Assembly: GCA_937901085.1 (NCBI GenBank)
Contig: CALCHQ010000077.1
Coordinates: 1 to 44,309 of the forward strand
DNA from: an uncultured Verrucomicrobiales bacterium
GTDB lineage: Bacteria > Verrucomicrobiota > Verrucomicrobiia > Verrucomicrobiales > Akkermansiaceae
Length of the DNA: 44,309 nt
Reading direction: 5' to 3'
Position 1 is the first letter of the stretch, and each line of letters begins with the position of its first letter. Positions 8,004 to 16,017 of the stretch are shown one piece after another. The notes beneath the pieces were generated by a model. The model was given only the letters and a program-made list of their open reading frames with translations. It searched no databases and was not told the origin of the DNA. The position numbers were made by a program, and so were the translations under genes.

Positions 8004-9380
8004 ATGGATGCTTCCTTTGCTCTCATTTCCCTGGGCTGTGCCAAGAATCAGGTGGATTCCGAACACATGACCGGCTGCATGCTGGCTGCCGGGTTCCGGC
8101 AGGTGGAACCGGGGGAGGCAGAGGTACTCATCATCAACACCTGCGGATTCATTGACCCCGCCAAGGAGGAAGCTATCAATACCATTTTTGATGCCGTGCG
8201 CGCCCGCGAGGCTGGCGAAGCCCCGGCTGAGCAGCAGATTATTGTGGCCGGCTGCCTATCCCAGCGCTATGCGAAGGAACTGGCCAGGGAGATGCCGGAG
8301 GTGGCCTGCTTCATGGGCGTGGATGAAATCACGAAGGTGGCGGAAATTGCCACGGCCTGCCTGAATGGCACGGCAGAAAAGACCTACACCAGCAAGGTTT
8401 CCACCTACCTGCCGGACTGGGGCGTGCCGCGCAAGCTCATTTCGCCACCGCATTATGCCTATGTGAAGATAGCGGAGGGCTGCAACCACGCCTGTGCGTA
8501 TTGTGTGATTCCGCGAATCCGCGGCGGCCACCGCAGCCGCCCGCAGGCCAACATCCTCAAGGAGGTGCGCCATTGGGTGGAGCAGGGGGCTAAGGAGATT
8601 AACCTTATTGCCCAGGATACGACATATTACGGCATGGATAAGTGGGAGAAGCGCGGCAGCAAGACGGCCGGGGTGGATTCCAGCCAGGGTGATTCGCTGG
8701 CATCCCTGCTGCGCGAAATCAATGCCATACCCGGTGATTTCTGGGTGCGCGTGCTGTATACCCACCCGGCTCATTGGAGCCGGGAGTTGATTGAGACCTT
8801 TGCCCAGTGCGGGAAGGTGGTGAAGTATGTGGATATTCCCTTGCAGCATATTGCCGATGGAATCCTGGACAGCATGCGCCGCAAGACGGACGGTGACTAC
8901 ATCCGCAACCTTATCCGCGATATCCGCGCAGCGGTGCCGGGAATTGGTCTGCGTACCACTTTTATTTCCGGGCTTCCTGGTGAGACGGAGGAGGACCACG
9001 CTGAATTGCGCGAATTCATCAAGGAATTCCGCTTTGAGCGCGCGGGTGTGTTCCCTTATTCCAAGGAGGAAGGTTCGCTGGCAGCCAGAATGAAGAATCA
9101 GGTGCATCATGCTACAAAAAAACGCCGCAGCAATGAGCTTTCCATGCTGCTGGCGGGTATAGCGGATGAAATCGGCCAGGACAGCATCGGTACCCGTATG
9201 CGGGTGCTGGTGGATGCTCCGGGTATTGCGCGCGGCTCCTGGGATGCGCCGGATGTGGACGGCTCCATCCATGTGGATCCTTCGCTGCCGGTGGGTGAGT
9301 TTGCCGAGGTGGAAATTGTGGATTCCATCGCGTACGAACTTTTTGCGGAGGGGGCAGAGGAGCCGGAATTTGATGATTGA
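8004..9380 (+). CDS. rimO: Ribosomal protein uS12 methylthiotransferase RimO
   Basis: 458 residues, full length for the family. The start at 8004 was chosen because family members begin immediately before ISLGCAKN; the frame opens nine codons earlier but that part overlaps the promoter. The UPF0004 domain has Cys12, Cys47 and Cys84 binding one 4Fe-4S cluster; the radical SAM domain has Cys160, Cys164 and Cys167 in the CxxxCxxC motif followed by IPRIRGGHRSR; a TRAM domain occupies the last 70 residues. RimO adds a methylthio group to an Asp of ribosomal protein S12 using S-adenosylmethionine. The SLGCAKNQVDSE signature separates it from MiaB. It appears to be transcribed alone from a promoter at 7969. 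Confidence 0.97.
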   Translation: MDASFALISLGCAKNQVDSEHMTGCMLAAGFRQVEPGEAEVLIINTCGFIDPAKEEAINTIFDAVRAREAGEAPAEQQIIVAGCLSQRYAKELAREMPEVACFMGVDEITKVAEIATACLNGTAEKTYTSKVSTYLPDWGVPRKLISPPHYAYVKIAEGCNHACAYCVIPRIRGGHRSRPQANILKEVRHWVEQGAKEINLIAQDTTYYGMDKWEKRGSKTAGVDSSQGDSLASLLREINAIPGDFWVRVLYTHPAHWSRELIETFAQCGKVVKYVDIPLQHIADGILDSMRRKTDGDYIRNLIRDIRAAVPGIGLRTTFISGLPGETEEDHAELREFIKEFRFERAGVFPYSKEEGSLAARMKNQVHHATKKRRSNELSMLLAGIADEIGQDSIGTRMRVLVDAPGIARGSWDAPDVDGSIHVDPSLPVGEFAEVEIVDSIAYELFAEGAEEPEFDD

Positions 9381-9415
9381 GGGGGTGTAAATCCCGCAGA
9401 AACAGATTTTTGAGC

Positions 9416-9445
9416 TTGTCAGCGGGGCGGCTGGTGATGTATAAT
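9416..9445 (+). promoter_or_regulatory. Promoter of the ROK-like kinase gene
   Basis: TTGTCA (9416-9421), an 18-bp spacer and TATAAT (9440-9445), close to consensus. The start codon at 9460 is 14 bases after the -10, leaving a leader of about eight nucleotides without a Shine-Dalgarno sequence. Confidence 0.72.
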
Positions 9446-9459
9446 CCCGCCGTAACGTT

Positions 9460-10857
9460 ATGAATATTCAACCGAAATTCACCCCCGTGCTCGACCCGGC
9501 CTTCGTGGCTCCGGTGCTTTGGAACAAGGCTTTTGCTGATAAGGTTGCTGCTACTCCCGGTTCTCATACCGTGGATTTGGCACTGACTCGTCTGGATGGT
9601 ACCTGCTTCCGCTGGAGCGGCAGGATTCTGCCCCAGGAAGGCGAGAACATTGCGCTGAACAACCTGTACATCGAACGTATCGTGAAGTTCCTGCTCTGGA
9701 TGAAGGGCGGCTGCACGATTATGGTGGCTGGCGATGACCAGATTGCCGACATGCTGGCTGCTACTTACTGCGCTGGCGGTGCCCGCGAGTTCGACTGGGA
9801 TTTCATCGGTAAGAAGATTTATGACCAGCCCATTCAGGTGGTGAAGGTGGCTTCCGCTGCTGACCTGCCCGCTGAAAACAGCACTTCCGTCTCCCTGGGC
9901 CGCAATCTGGACGGCTACCGCATCGGTTTCGACCTGGGCGGTTCCGACCGCAAGTGCGCTGCTGTGGTGAATGGCGAGGTGGTGTTCTCCGAAGAAGTGG
10001 TGTGGGATCCCTACCACCAGACCGACCCCATGTACCAGCTCGAAGGTGTGGATGATTCCCTGCTGCGCGCTGCCAAGCACCTGCCCCAGGTGGATGCCAT
10101 CGGTGGTTCTGCCGCTGGTGTGTACGTGAACAGCGAGCCCCGCGTGGGTTCCCTCTTCCGCGGTATCTCCCCGGAGGATTTCCAGAATGTTATCCGCGGC
10201 ATGTTCGGTACGCTCAAGGACCGCTGGTCCGAGCGCATGGGCAAGGAAGTTCCCTTTGAGGTGGTGAACGACGGTGAAGTAACCGCTCTGGCCGGTGCCA
10301 TGGGCATGAACGACGATGCCGTGCTGGGTATCGCCATGGGTACTTCCCTGGCTGCCGGTTATGTGGACCCCGAAGGTCACATCATGCCCTGGCTCAATGA
10401 GCTGGCTTTCGTGCCGGTGGACTACCAGGAGGACGGTGGCGTGGACGAATGGTCCAAGGACAAGGGTGTGGGTGCCATGTACTTCTCCCAGCAGGCTGTA
10501 GCCCGCCTTGCTCCCCGCGCTGGTTTCGAGTTCGGTGCCATGCCCTACCCGGAGCAGCTCAAGAAGGTGCAGGCCGCCATGGCCGAAGGCGATGACCGTG
10601 CCCGCAAGATTTACGAGACCATCGGTGTTGAATTCGGTTACACCATCGCCTACTTCGCTGATTTCTACGATGTACGCAACCTCCTGTTCCTGGGCCGTGT
10701 GGCCACGGGCGACGGCGGTCAGCTCATCATCGACAAGGCTAACGAGGTACTCAAGGCCGAGTTCCCGCAGCTTAACATCACGCTCTGCGTGCCGGACGAG
10801 AAGACCAAGCGCCACGGCCAGGCCGTAGCCGCTGCTTCTCTGCCCAAGCTGGGCTGA
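9460..10857 (+). CDS. ROK-like sugar kinase (ASKHA fold)
   Basis: 465 residues. The ATP-binding fold starts at about residue 155 with GFDLGGSDRK (phosphate 1 motif at 158-162); AIGGSAAGV follows at about 213, and the catalytic Asp271 lies in VVNDGEVTALAGAM, the ROK and hexokinase signature for sugar phosphorylation. Two departures from typical ROK kinases are visible: an extension of about 150 residues at the N-terminus, and no CxCGxxGC zinc motif after the catalytic Asp. Codon choice is strongly biased to C-ending codons with few rare ones, like a highly expressed gene, and the promoter is near consensus. The substrate cannot be read from the sequence; glucose or another hexose is the default guess. 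A strong terminator follows at 10873. Confidence 0.82.
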   Translation: MNIQPKFTPVLDPAFVAPVLWNKAFADKVAATPGSHTVDLALTRLDGTCFRWSGRILPQEGENIALNNLYIERIVKFLLWMKGGCTIMVAGDDQIADMLAATYCAGGAREFDWDFIGKKIYDQPIQVVKVASAADLPAENSTSVSLGRNLDGYRIGFDLGGSDRKCAAVVNGEVVFSEEVVWDPYHQTDPMYQLEGVDDSLLRAAKHLPQVDAIGGSAAGVYVNSEPRVGSLFRGISPEDFQNVIRGMFGTLKDRWSERMGKEVPFEVVNDGEVTALAGAMGMNDDAVLGIAMGTSLAAGYVDPEGHIMPWLNELAFVPVDYQEDGGVDEWSKDKGVGAMYFSQQAVARLAPRAGFEFGAMPYPEQLKKVQAAMAEGDDRARKIYETIGVEFGYTIAYFADFYDVRNLLFLGRVATGDGGQLIIDKANEVLKAEFPQLNITLCVPDEKTKRHGQAVAAASLPKLG

Positions 10858-10872
10858 TAATCCGTGATTTCC

Positions 10873-10914
10873 GGGGACAGAGGAGGACGCTATCTTCCTC
10901 TGTCCCCCTTTTTT
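10873..10914 (+). terminator. Intrinsic terminator after the ROK-like kinase
   Basis: GGGGACAGAGGA (10873-10884) pairs perfectly with TCCTCTGTCCCC (10896-10907) around an 11-base loop, followed by a run of six T. This is a textbook intrinsic terminator that isolates the kinase gene from the next one. Confidence 0.93.
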
Positions 10915-10949
10915 GTTTCTCCACTCTTCCCGCTGCTTCCCGCCTGCTT

Positions 10950-12947
10950 ATGAGTAATCATGCCGACATCTGGATTTGCCCTGCCTGTGGTGCCCGGCAG
11001 GATGTTTCCAAGGCCGGCTTCTTTGCCGAGGTGCTTTGCCCCCAATGTGGCACGCGGAACGTGGTACACCACCTGCTGGCCAATTTCAGGCTGGATTCGG
11101 TGCTGGGAATCGGGGGGATGAGTGTGGTGTTCCATGCCACCGATATGGTGCTGGGACGCCCGCTGGCCATCAAGGTGCTGAATGAGACATACCGAGATGA
11201 GCCGGAACGTGTGGCAAGTTTTGAGAATGAATGTTCCCTCATGGCCAAGGTGCGCCATGAGAATGTGGTCTCGGTATATTCGGCCGGACGCTCGCGCGGG
11301 CAGTTCTATATTGCCATGGAGCTGGTGGAGGGGCGCAACCTGGAGCTGATTGTGGCGGAGCGCGGTTATCTGCTGCCGGCAGATGCGCTGGAGATTGTGC
11401 GCCAGATGGCTCTGGGACTGCAGGCGGCTCATTCGGCCGGACTTCTGCACCGCGACGTGAAGCCGGGGAATGTCATCATCAGCAATGAGGGCATGGCGCG
11501 GGTGCTGGACTTCGGCTTGTCGCTGGAGGATAAGCCCGGTGTTGACACGGGGGAGATTATCTGGGCCACGCCGTATTATGTGCCGCCGGAAACCCTGCTG
11601 CGCCAGCAGGAGAGTGTGCAGACGGATATTTATGCGCTGGGCATGACACTGCGGAATCTGCTGACTGGGGAGGCAACGCTGCCCGGTTCTCCGCAGACGC
11701 TTGATGAGATGCTGGAGGCCAAGAGGAATCTGGCGCCTCTCCAGACGCTGCTTCCGCGTGCCGAGAAGGAGTTGTACGGGCTGGTCGCGCACATGACTGC
11801 TTTTGATGTGGCTGAGCGCCCCGATGGGTATGAGTCTCTCCTGCAGGAGATTATTGCAACGCAGGAGGCGATGGCGGCAGCCTTGAACCCGGAGGTGCGA
11901 GAGCGCCGGTACCGCCGTAAGTTGTATGCCGCTGCGGCGCTGCTGGGCAGCATGGTTCTGGGACTGCTGGGCGGCTATCTGGTGGCTTTGGCCACGCCGT
12001 CGGAAAAGGTGCAGGAGGTGCTGGATGCCGACCGCCTGAGCTGGGAGGAATGTGATTTGTATTCGCAGGCGATGCTGGCGCTGCAGGCGGGAAAATTGCC
12101 GGAGTTTGCCCGCTCTCTGGCGCTGTTGAGTGAAGCGCCTGCTGACCCGGCGGTCGCGGCTGCTGCGGCTTTTGTCCGCACCGCATACAGTGTGCTGGAT
12201 GACAAGACGACGGAGAATGGCTACCGCCGTTTTGATGAGCTGGTGGCGCAGGCCGGCGGGCAGGTAAGCCCGGCGGGGCGCAGCCGTTATGAGGCTCTGT
12301 GCCGCCTGGCTTCCCTGATTCGCCAGGATGCTGCTGCGGCGGCCGGTGAGCTGGAGCAGCTGGAAGATTCTCTGGTGAAGGTGGCGGCCATGATTCTGGT
12401 GGCCGACCATTATGTGCAGAGTGGGCAACATGTTCTGGCTGCCGGAATGATTCAGCAGACCATGGATAAGCTGGATTCCTGCCAGGCTGAGCCCTTGCGC
12501 GAGCTGCTGGATGAATACCGCATGGCGGCGCCGCGCCGTGCCGCGCGTGTGGCGCTGGGGCAGCTCCGGCAGTTGTATCAGGCTGGAGCATTGGAGCAGG
12601 CCGATGCGCTGGCCGCCGCCTTGTTGAAGGAGAAGCTGAGCCGTCTGGAGAAGGAGGAAATCCGCATCAAGATGGAGGCTTCTGCCATGATGCAGCTGGT
12701 GCGCGAGGCCTTGCGCTCACGCGGCGGCGCAGCGCTGCCGGATGATGCTTCCCCTGAGCAGCTGGAGCAGGCGGCCGCCGGATGGCAAGAGACGGGAGTT
12801 CAGCCGGCTGAGATTGCTTGTTTGTCGCACATGCTGCGCGGGGAGTATGATGCGGCGTTCCGCAGGAATCCCTACGCGGATTCAGATTCGGAGACCGAGC
12901 CTTTTGCGGTGTTGATGCGCGATTGGAAGCTGCGCCTGGAGAAATGA
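10950..12947 (+). CDS. Membrane Ser/Thr protein kinase with N-terminal zinc ribbon
   Basis: 665 residues. A zinc ribbon comes first (Cys10, Cys13, Cys30, Cys33 in CPACG and CPQCG). The Hanks-type kinase domain (about 45-300) has the Gly loop LGIGGMSVVF, Lys75 in AIKVL, HRDVKPGN with catalytic Asp169, and DFG at 187-189; the APE motif reads PPE. One membrane segment (about 312-335) follows, and then an outer region of about 330 residues rich in Ala, Glu and Leu that looks like helical repeats. The kinase is thus cytoplasmic and the C-terminal part is probably across the inner membrane. No Shine-Dalgarno or clear promoter precedes it. A FHA-domain protein, a usual reader of phospho-Thr, is encoded elsewhere in the window (35583), but a link is only a guess. 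Confidence 0.93.
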   Translation: MSNHADIWICPACGARQDVSKAGFFAEVLCPQCGTRNVVHHLLANFRLDSVLGIGGMSVVFHATDMVLGRPLAIKVLNETYRDEPERVASFENECSLMAKVRHENVVSVYSAGRSRGQFYIAMELVEGRNLELIVAERGYLLPADALEIVRQMALGLQAAHSAGLLHRDVKPGNVIISNEGMARVLDFGLSLEDKPGVDTGEIIWATPYYVPPETLLRQQESVQTDIYALGMTLRNLLTGEATLPGSPQTLDEMLEAKRNLAPLQTLLPRAEKELYGLVAHMTAFDVAERPDGYESLLQEIIATQEAMAAALNPEVRERRYRRKLYAAAALLGSMVLGLLGGYLVALATPSEKVQEVLDADRLSWEECDLYSQAMLALQAGKLPEFARSLALLSEAPADPAVAAAAAFVRTAYSVLDDKTTENGYRRFDELVAQAGGQVSPAGRSRYEALCRLASLIRQDAAAAAGELEQLEDSLVKVAAMILVADHYVQSGQHVLAAGMIQQTMDKLDSCQAEPLRELLDEYRMAAPRRAARVALGQLRQLYQAGALEQADALAAALLKEKLSRLEKEEIRIKMEASAMMQLVREALRSRGGAALPDDASPEQLEQAAAGWQETGVQPAEIACLSHMLRGEYDAAFRRNPYADSDSETEPFAVLMRDWKLRLEK

Positions 12948-12955
12948 GGGCTCTT

Positions 12956-13636
12956 TCAGAACCCGGCCAGGCAGCCGAGGGTGAAGCGTAGCGGGTGGAT
13001 GCCCTTTTCCGGGCGCAGGATTTCTGCTTCCGGCAGGCGGGCGGCAAAGCTGGCTTTGGGATTGACCAGTACGGCCTTGTCGCAGATGGAGAGCATGGGG
13101 AGGTCGGCGGCGCTGTCGGTGTAGCCGATGTCGGCATGCTCGATGCCGATGCCGGCGAGGCGGATGAGTTTGTTGGCTCCTTTGTTGTTGCCGGGGGCGG
13201 GGATACCGGGCATGAGTTCCACTCGCCCGGCAAGGGCTGTGGGTGTGCCGATGGTGTGGGTGAAGTTCAGCGCTTTACCCACCAGCTGGGTCCACCAATC
13301 GGGAGAGGCGGAGCAGAGAACAGTGGTGTCGCCTGCGGCTTGGTGGGCCCGGAGGCGTTCCAGTACCGGGGGATAGAGGATGTGCAGGAGTTCCTCCCGG
13401 ACAAAGGCTTCGCATTCTTGTTGCAGCGCTTCCCTGCTCATGCCCCAGGCATAGGCCAGGAAGGCGCGCTTCATGCTCTGGGTGTTGATAAGGTGAAGTC
13501 CGCGCAGCACGCCCATGGGGATGAGCCAGAGCAGGTACAGGCGGCGCCAGCCGTGCTTTTTGAGAATCCAGCGGGCAAAGCGCAGCTGGGAATCGCCCGG
13601 AAAAAGCGTGCCGTCCATGTCGAAGAGCGCTGTCAT
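12956..13636 (-). CDS. HAD-superfamily (type IB) phosphatase
   Basis: 226 residues. Motif I is DMDGT with the nucleophile Asp6 and acid/base Asp8; motif II is the Ser of VLCSASP; Lys in NNKGANK serves as motif III; motif IV is GYTDSAADLPML. The helical cap between motif I and II is that of HAD-IB hydrolases (SerB-like, including the CicA and GPC phosphatase group). These dephosphorylate small molecules such as phosphoserine or lysolipid phosphates; which one is used here cannot be read. It starts three bases after the rhomboid gene stops and is the last gene of a five-gene minus-strand run. The Ser/Thr kinase gene converges on it eight bases away. Confidence 0.88.
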   Translation of the reverse strand: MTALFDMDGTLFPGDSQLRFARWILKKHGWRRLYLLWLIPMGVLRGLHLINTQSMKRAFLAYAWGMSREALQQECEAFVREELLHILYPPVLERLRAHQAAGDTTVLCSASPDWWTQLVGKALNFTHTIGTPTALAGRVELMPGIPAPGNNKGANKLIRLAGIGIEHADIGYTDSAADLPMLSICDKAVLVNPKASFAARLPEAEILRPEKGIHPLRFTLGCLAGF

Positions 13637-13639
13637 GGG

Positions 13640-14380
13640 TCAGGGGCGGGGCAGGCGGTTGAGCAGGCGGTATTTCCAGGCCAGCATGATGAGGGCACCC
13701 ATGATGATGCCGCCCAGATGCCCGGCTTCACCACCGGCGTTGCCCAGGTTGAAGAGGATGGTGATTGTGGCGATGCCGATGATGATGACGGCAAAGGTAC
13801 GCAGGCGCAGGGTGACGGGCGGGAAGAGGAGTGAGATGCGGACATCCGGGTACATGAAGGCACAGGCTACCATGACACCGTAGATGGAGGCAGAGGCGCC
13901 GATGAGCGGAATCATTTCCCAGCAGCGGACGTGGCCTGTGTATCCGGCATATTGCGCCAGCTGGTTGCAGATGATTTCATTCTGTGGCAAATCGGGCAGG
14001 GCGGAATAGAGATTCAGCCCTGCCAGCAGGGAGGAGAAGAGAGCCCCGGCAACACCGCAGGCCAGGTAGAAAGCCAGGAACCGGCGCGGCTCCATGGCGT
14101 ATTCCACCGCCGGGCCAAAAAAGTACAAGGCCCACATGTTGAACAGAATGTGGCCGAAATTGGCATGCACGAACTGGTAGGTGATGATGCGCCAGAGTTC
14201 TCCTTCCAGAAAACAGGTGAACCAGGAGTAGGCACAGAGAACTTCAAAGATGGAGCTTTTCGGGGCCTGCGGATACGGGATGCCCAGCAGCGATTCGCGC
14301 TGTACCATGAGCCCCGCGAAGAAGACCACGGCGTTGATGATGATCAGCGCATGGGTGACACTGAGACGGCGTTCGTTCAT
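13640..14380 (-). CDS. Rhomboid-family intramembrane serine protease
   Basis: 246 residues with six to seven hydrophobic segments. The core features are present: HANFGHILFNMW in the second core helix (His72, His77), the nucleophile Ser163 in GASASIYG, and His221 in GGEAGHLGG as the partner of the Ser-His dyad. A GxxxG-like run follows the His. Rhomboids cut membrane proteins within or next to a transmembrane helix. A loop of about 35 residues between helices (about 120-155) is longer than usual. Position 164, commonly Gly in GASG, is Ala, a common variant. It lies between mntR and the HAD gene in the same run. Confidence 0.92.
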   Translation of the reverse strand: MNERRLSVTHALIIINAVVFFAGLMVQRESLLGIPYPQAPKSSIFEVLCAYSWFTCFLEGELWRIITYQFVHANFGHILFNMWALYFFGPAVEYAMEPRRFLAFYLACGVAGALFSSLLAGLNLYSALPDLPQNEIICNQLAQYAGYTGHVRCWEMIPLIGASASIYGVMVACAFMYPDVRISLLFPPVTLRLRTFAVIIIGIATITILFNLGNAGGEAGHLGGIIMGALIMLAWKYRLLNRLPRP

Positions 14381-14414
14381 ACTGTCAGGTTAGATGCGGT
14401 TCTGAGGAATTTGT

Positions 14415-14795
14415 TCAATGCAGTTTCTGCTGAATCTGCTCGATCTCCTCCATGCTCAGCAGGTGCTCCATGTGGCAGGCTACTTCGTCGGCACGGGCAG
14501 GGGGAAGTCCGGCGGCTTCTTCCAGAAAACGCTGCAGGATACCGTGGGCGAGAATGACTCGTTCGGCGTATTGCCTTCCTTTGTCTGTCAGTTCGATGGG
14601 GGCGTAGCGGCGGTAGGTGATGAGCCCTTCTTCTGCCAGCTGGTGGACGGCGGCGGTCACGCTGGGTTTCTTGACGTCGAGCATGGCGGCCACATCGCTC
14701 ACCTGCGCTTTGCCGTTTTCACGGCACAGGTGACCGATGGCTTCGAGATAATCTTCGGCGCTGCGGCTGAGTCTGGTGAATCGGGGGGCGCTCAT
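14415..14795 (-). CDS. DtxR/MntR-family metal-dependent regulator
   Basis: 126 residues counted from ATG 14795. The winged helix (about residues 8-70) has the family start SAEDYLEAI and the recognition region DVKKPSVTAAVHQLAEEGLI followed by YAPIELTDKG. The dimerisation domain carries the metal-site residues ERVILAHGILQRFL and the late ACHMEHLLS with Cys and His. It has no C-terminal SH3 domain, matching MntR rather than DtxR. MntR proteins repress metal importers when Mn2+ (or Fe2+) is bound. The start codon overlaps the stop of the RNA methyltransferase gene as ATGA, so translation is coupled. A ZIP transporter at 40507 is a conceivable target, but no shared operator was found. Confidence 0.87.
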   Translation of the reverse strand: MSAPRFTRLSRSAEDYLEAIGHLCRENGKAQVSDVAAMLDVKKPSVTAAVHQLAEEGLITYRRYAPIELTDKGRQYAERVILAHGILQRFLEEAAGLPPARADEVACHMEHLLSMEEIEQIQQKLH

Positions 14796-16015
14796 GCTTT
14801 TTTCTTGCGGAGGGTGGCCACGCACTCCAGGTGTTTGGTCTGCGGGAAGAGGTCGAAGGGCTGTACTTCCACGACTTCGTATCCGGCTTTGTCGAATTCG
14901 GCCAGGTCGCGAATCTGGGTGGCCGGGTTGCAGGATACGTAGACGACGCGGGCAGGACCGAAGGCAAAGAGCTGGTTGAGGAAGGCCATGTCGCAGCCCT
15001 TGCGGGGAGGGTCAATGACAACGGCGCTTTCTTCTGCCGGGAAATCCACCTGCCCGAAGATGGCTTCGGCGCTGGCGGCCAGGAAGCTGGCGTGGGAGAT
15101 GCCGTTGCTGCGGGCGTTGGCGCGTGCCCAGTCGGCGCTGGTTTCGCTCACTTCCACGCCCAGCACTTTTTCAAAGTGCGGTGCCAGGGTGAGGGCAAAC
15201 AGCCCGCTGCCGCAGTAGGCATCCACGAGGTAGCGGGCGCCGTCGGCGCAGGCCTGGCGGGCGACATACCCGGTGAAGGCGGGGAGGATGTACGGGTTGT
15301 TCTGGAAGAAGTCTCCGGCCAGGAAATTGAAGGTGAGGTCTCCCACTTTTTCGGTGCAGACGGCGTTGTTGTTGGTGATGACGCTGCCTTCGCTCACGCG
15401 CATGAGCAGGGTCGCGCCGCGCTTGTACTGGGCGGCGGCCTGGTGGACGGCCTTGCGGACTACCGGCAGGGCTTCATTCAGCTCGGCCATGGCAATGGGG
15501 CATTGCTTCACATCGCACACTTCGCTGCGTGAACCCACGCGCAGGAAACCGATGTTGCCCATTTTGGCATCCTTGGGCTTGTGGAAGTGCGGGGTGATTT
15601 TGCTGCGGTAGCCATATATCTGCGGGGAGGCAATGGCGGGTTGCACCGGCAGTTGCAGTCCGGCCTGCAGGCGCAGCAGGTCGGCCACCTGGGCGGTCTT
15701 CCATTCCAGCTGGGCGCTGTATTCCAGATGCTGGTACTGGCAGCCGCCGCAGTAGCCGTATACCGGGCAGAGCGGCTGTACGCGCATGGGGGAGGGTTCC
15801 AGCACTTCGACCAGATCGGCGTGCGAGCAGTTCTTTTCGTTGCGGTAGATGCGTGCGCGTACCCGCTCACCAGGCAGGGTATAGGGAACAAATACGACCC
15901 AGTTGTCGACTCGGCCGACGCCATGACCCTGGTTCGAGAGGTTGTCGATGGTCAGTTCCAGTTCCTGATGGTAGGCAAAGGGGTCTGCTACAAATTTGCG
16001 GGGCGGTGTATCCAT
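14792..16015 (-). CDS. RlmD/TrmA-family 23S rRNA or tRNA uracil-5-methyltransferase
   Basis: 407 residues. A TRAM domain at 15-75 is followed by the 4Fe-4S cluster Cys83, Cys89, Cys92 in CPVYGYCGGC and Cys172 (or Cys167). The Rossmann methyltransferase domain holds FFQNN (about 237), VDAYCGSGLF for SAM binding, VIDPPRKGC and the catalytic Cys362 in YVSCNPAT. The enzyme adds a methyl group to C5 of a uridine in 23S rRNA (U1939 or U747 in E. coli numbering) or tRNA (U54); the family alone does not settle which. It begins two bases after the lipoprotein gene and its stop overlaps the start of mntR. Confidence 0.92.
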   Translation of the reverse strand: MDTPPRKFVADPFAYHQELELTIDNLSNQGHGVGRVDNWVVFVPYTLPGERVRARIYRNEKNCSHADLVEVLEPSPMRVQPLCPVYGYCGGCQYQHLEYSAQLEWKTAQVADLLRLQAGLQLPVQPAIASPQIYGYRSKITPHFHKPKDAKMGNIGFLRVGSRSEVCDVKQCPIAMAELNEALPVVRKAVHQAAAQYKRGATLLMRVSEGSVITNNNAVCTEKVGDLTFNFLAGDFFQNNPYILPAFTGYVARQACADGARYLVDAYCGSGLFALTLAPHFEKVLGVEVSETSADWARANARSNGISHASFLAASAEAIFGQVDFPAEESAVVIDPPRKGCDMAFLNQLFAFGPARVVYVSCNPATQIRDLAEFDKAGYEVVEVQPFDLFPQTKHLECVATLRKKKA

Positions 16016-16017
16016 GA

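Noticed and set aside
7942..8070. Small ORF with a strong GAGGAGG sequence upstream, overlapping the rimO start in another frame
   Set aside because: The start is only four bases from the purine run, the peptide (beginning MPDGSGKKALPAWWHR) has no recognisable pattern, and it overlaps the rimO promoter and coding start. It could be a chance match; not supported enough to list as a gene.
9112..10815. Long minus-strand open frame opposite the ROK-like kinase
   Set aside because: His/Gly/Val-rich antisense frame produced by strong codon bias of the kinase gene; no motif.
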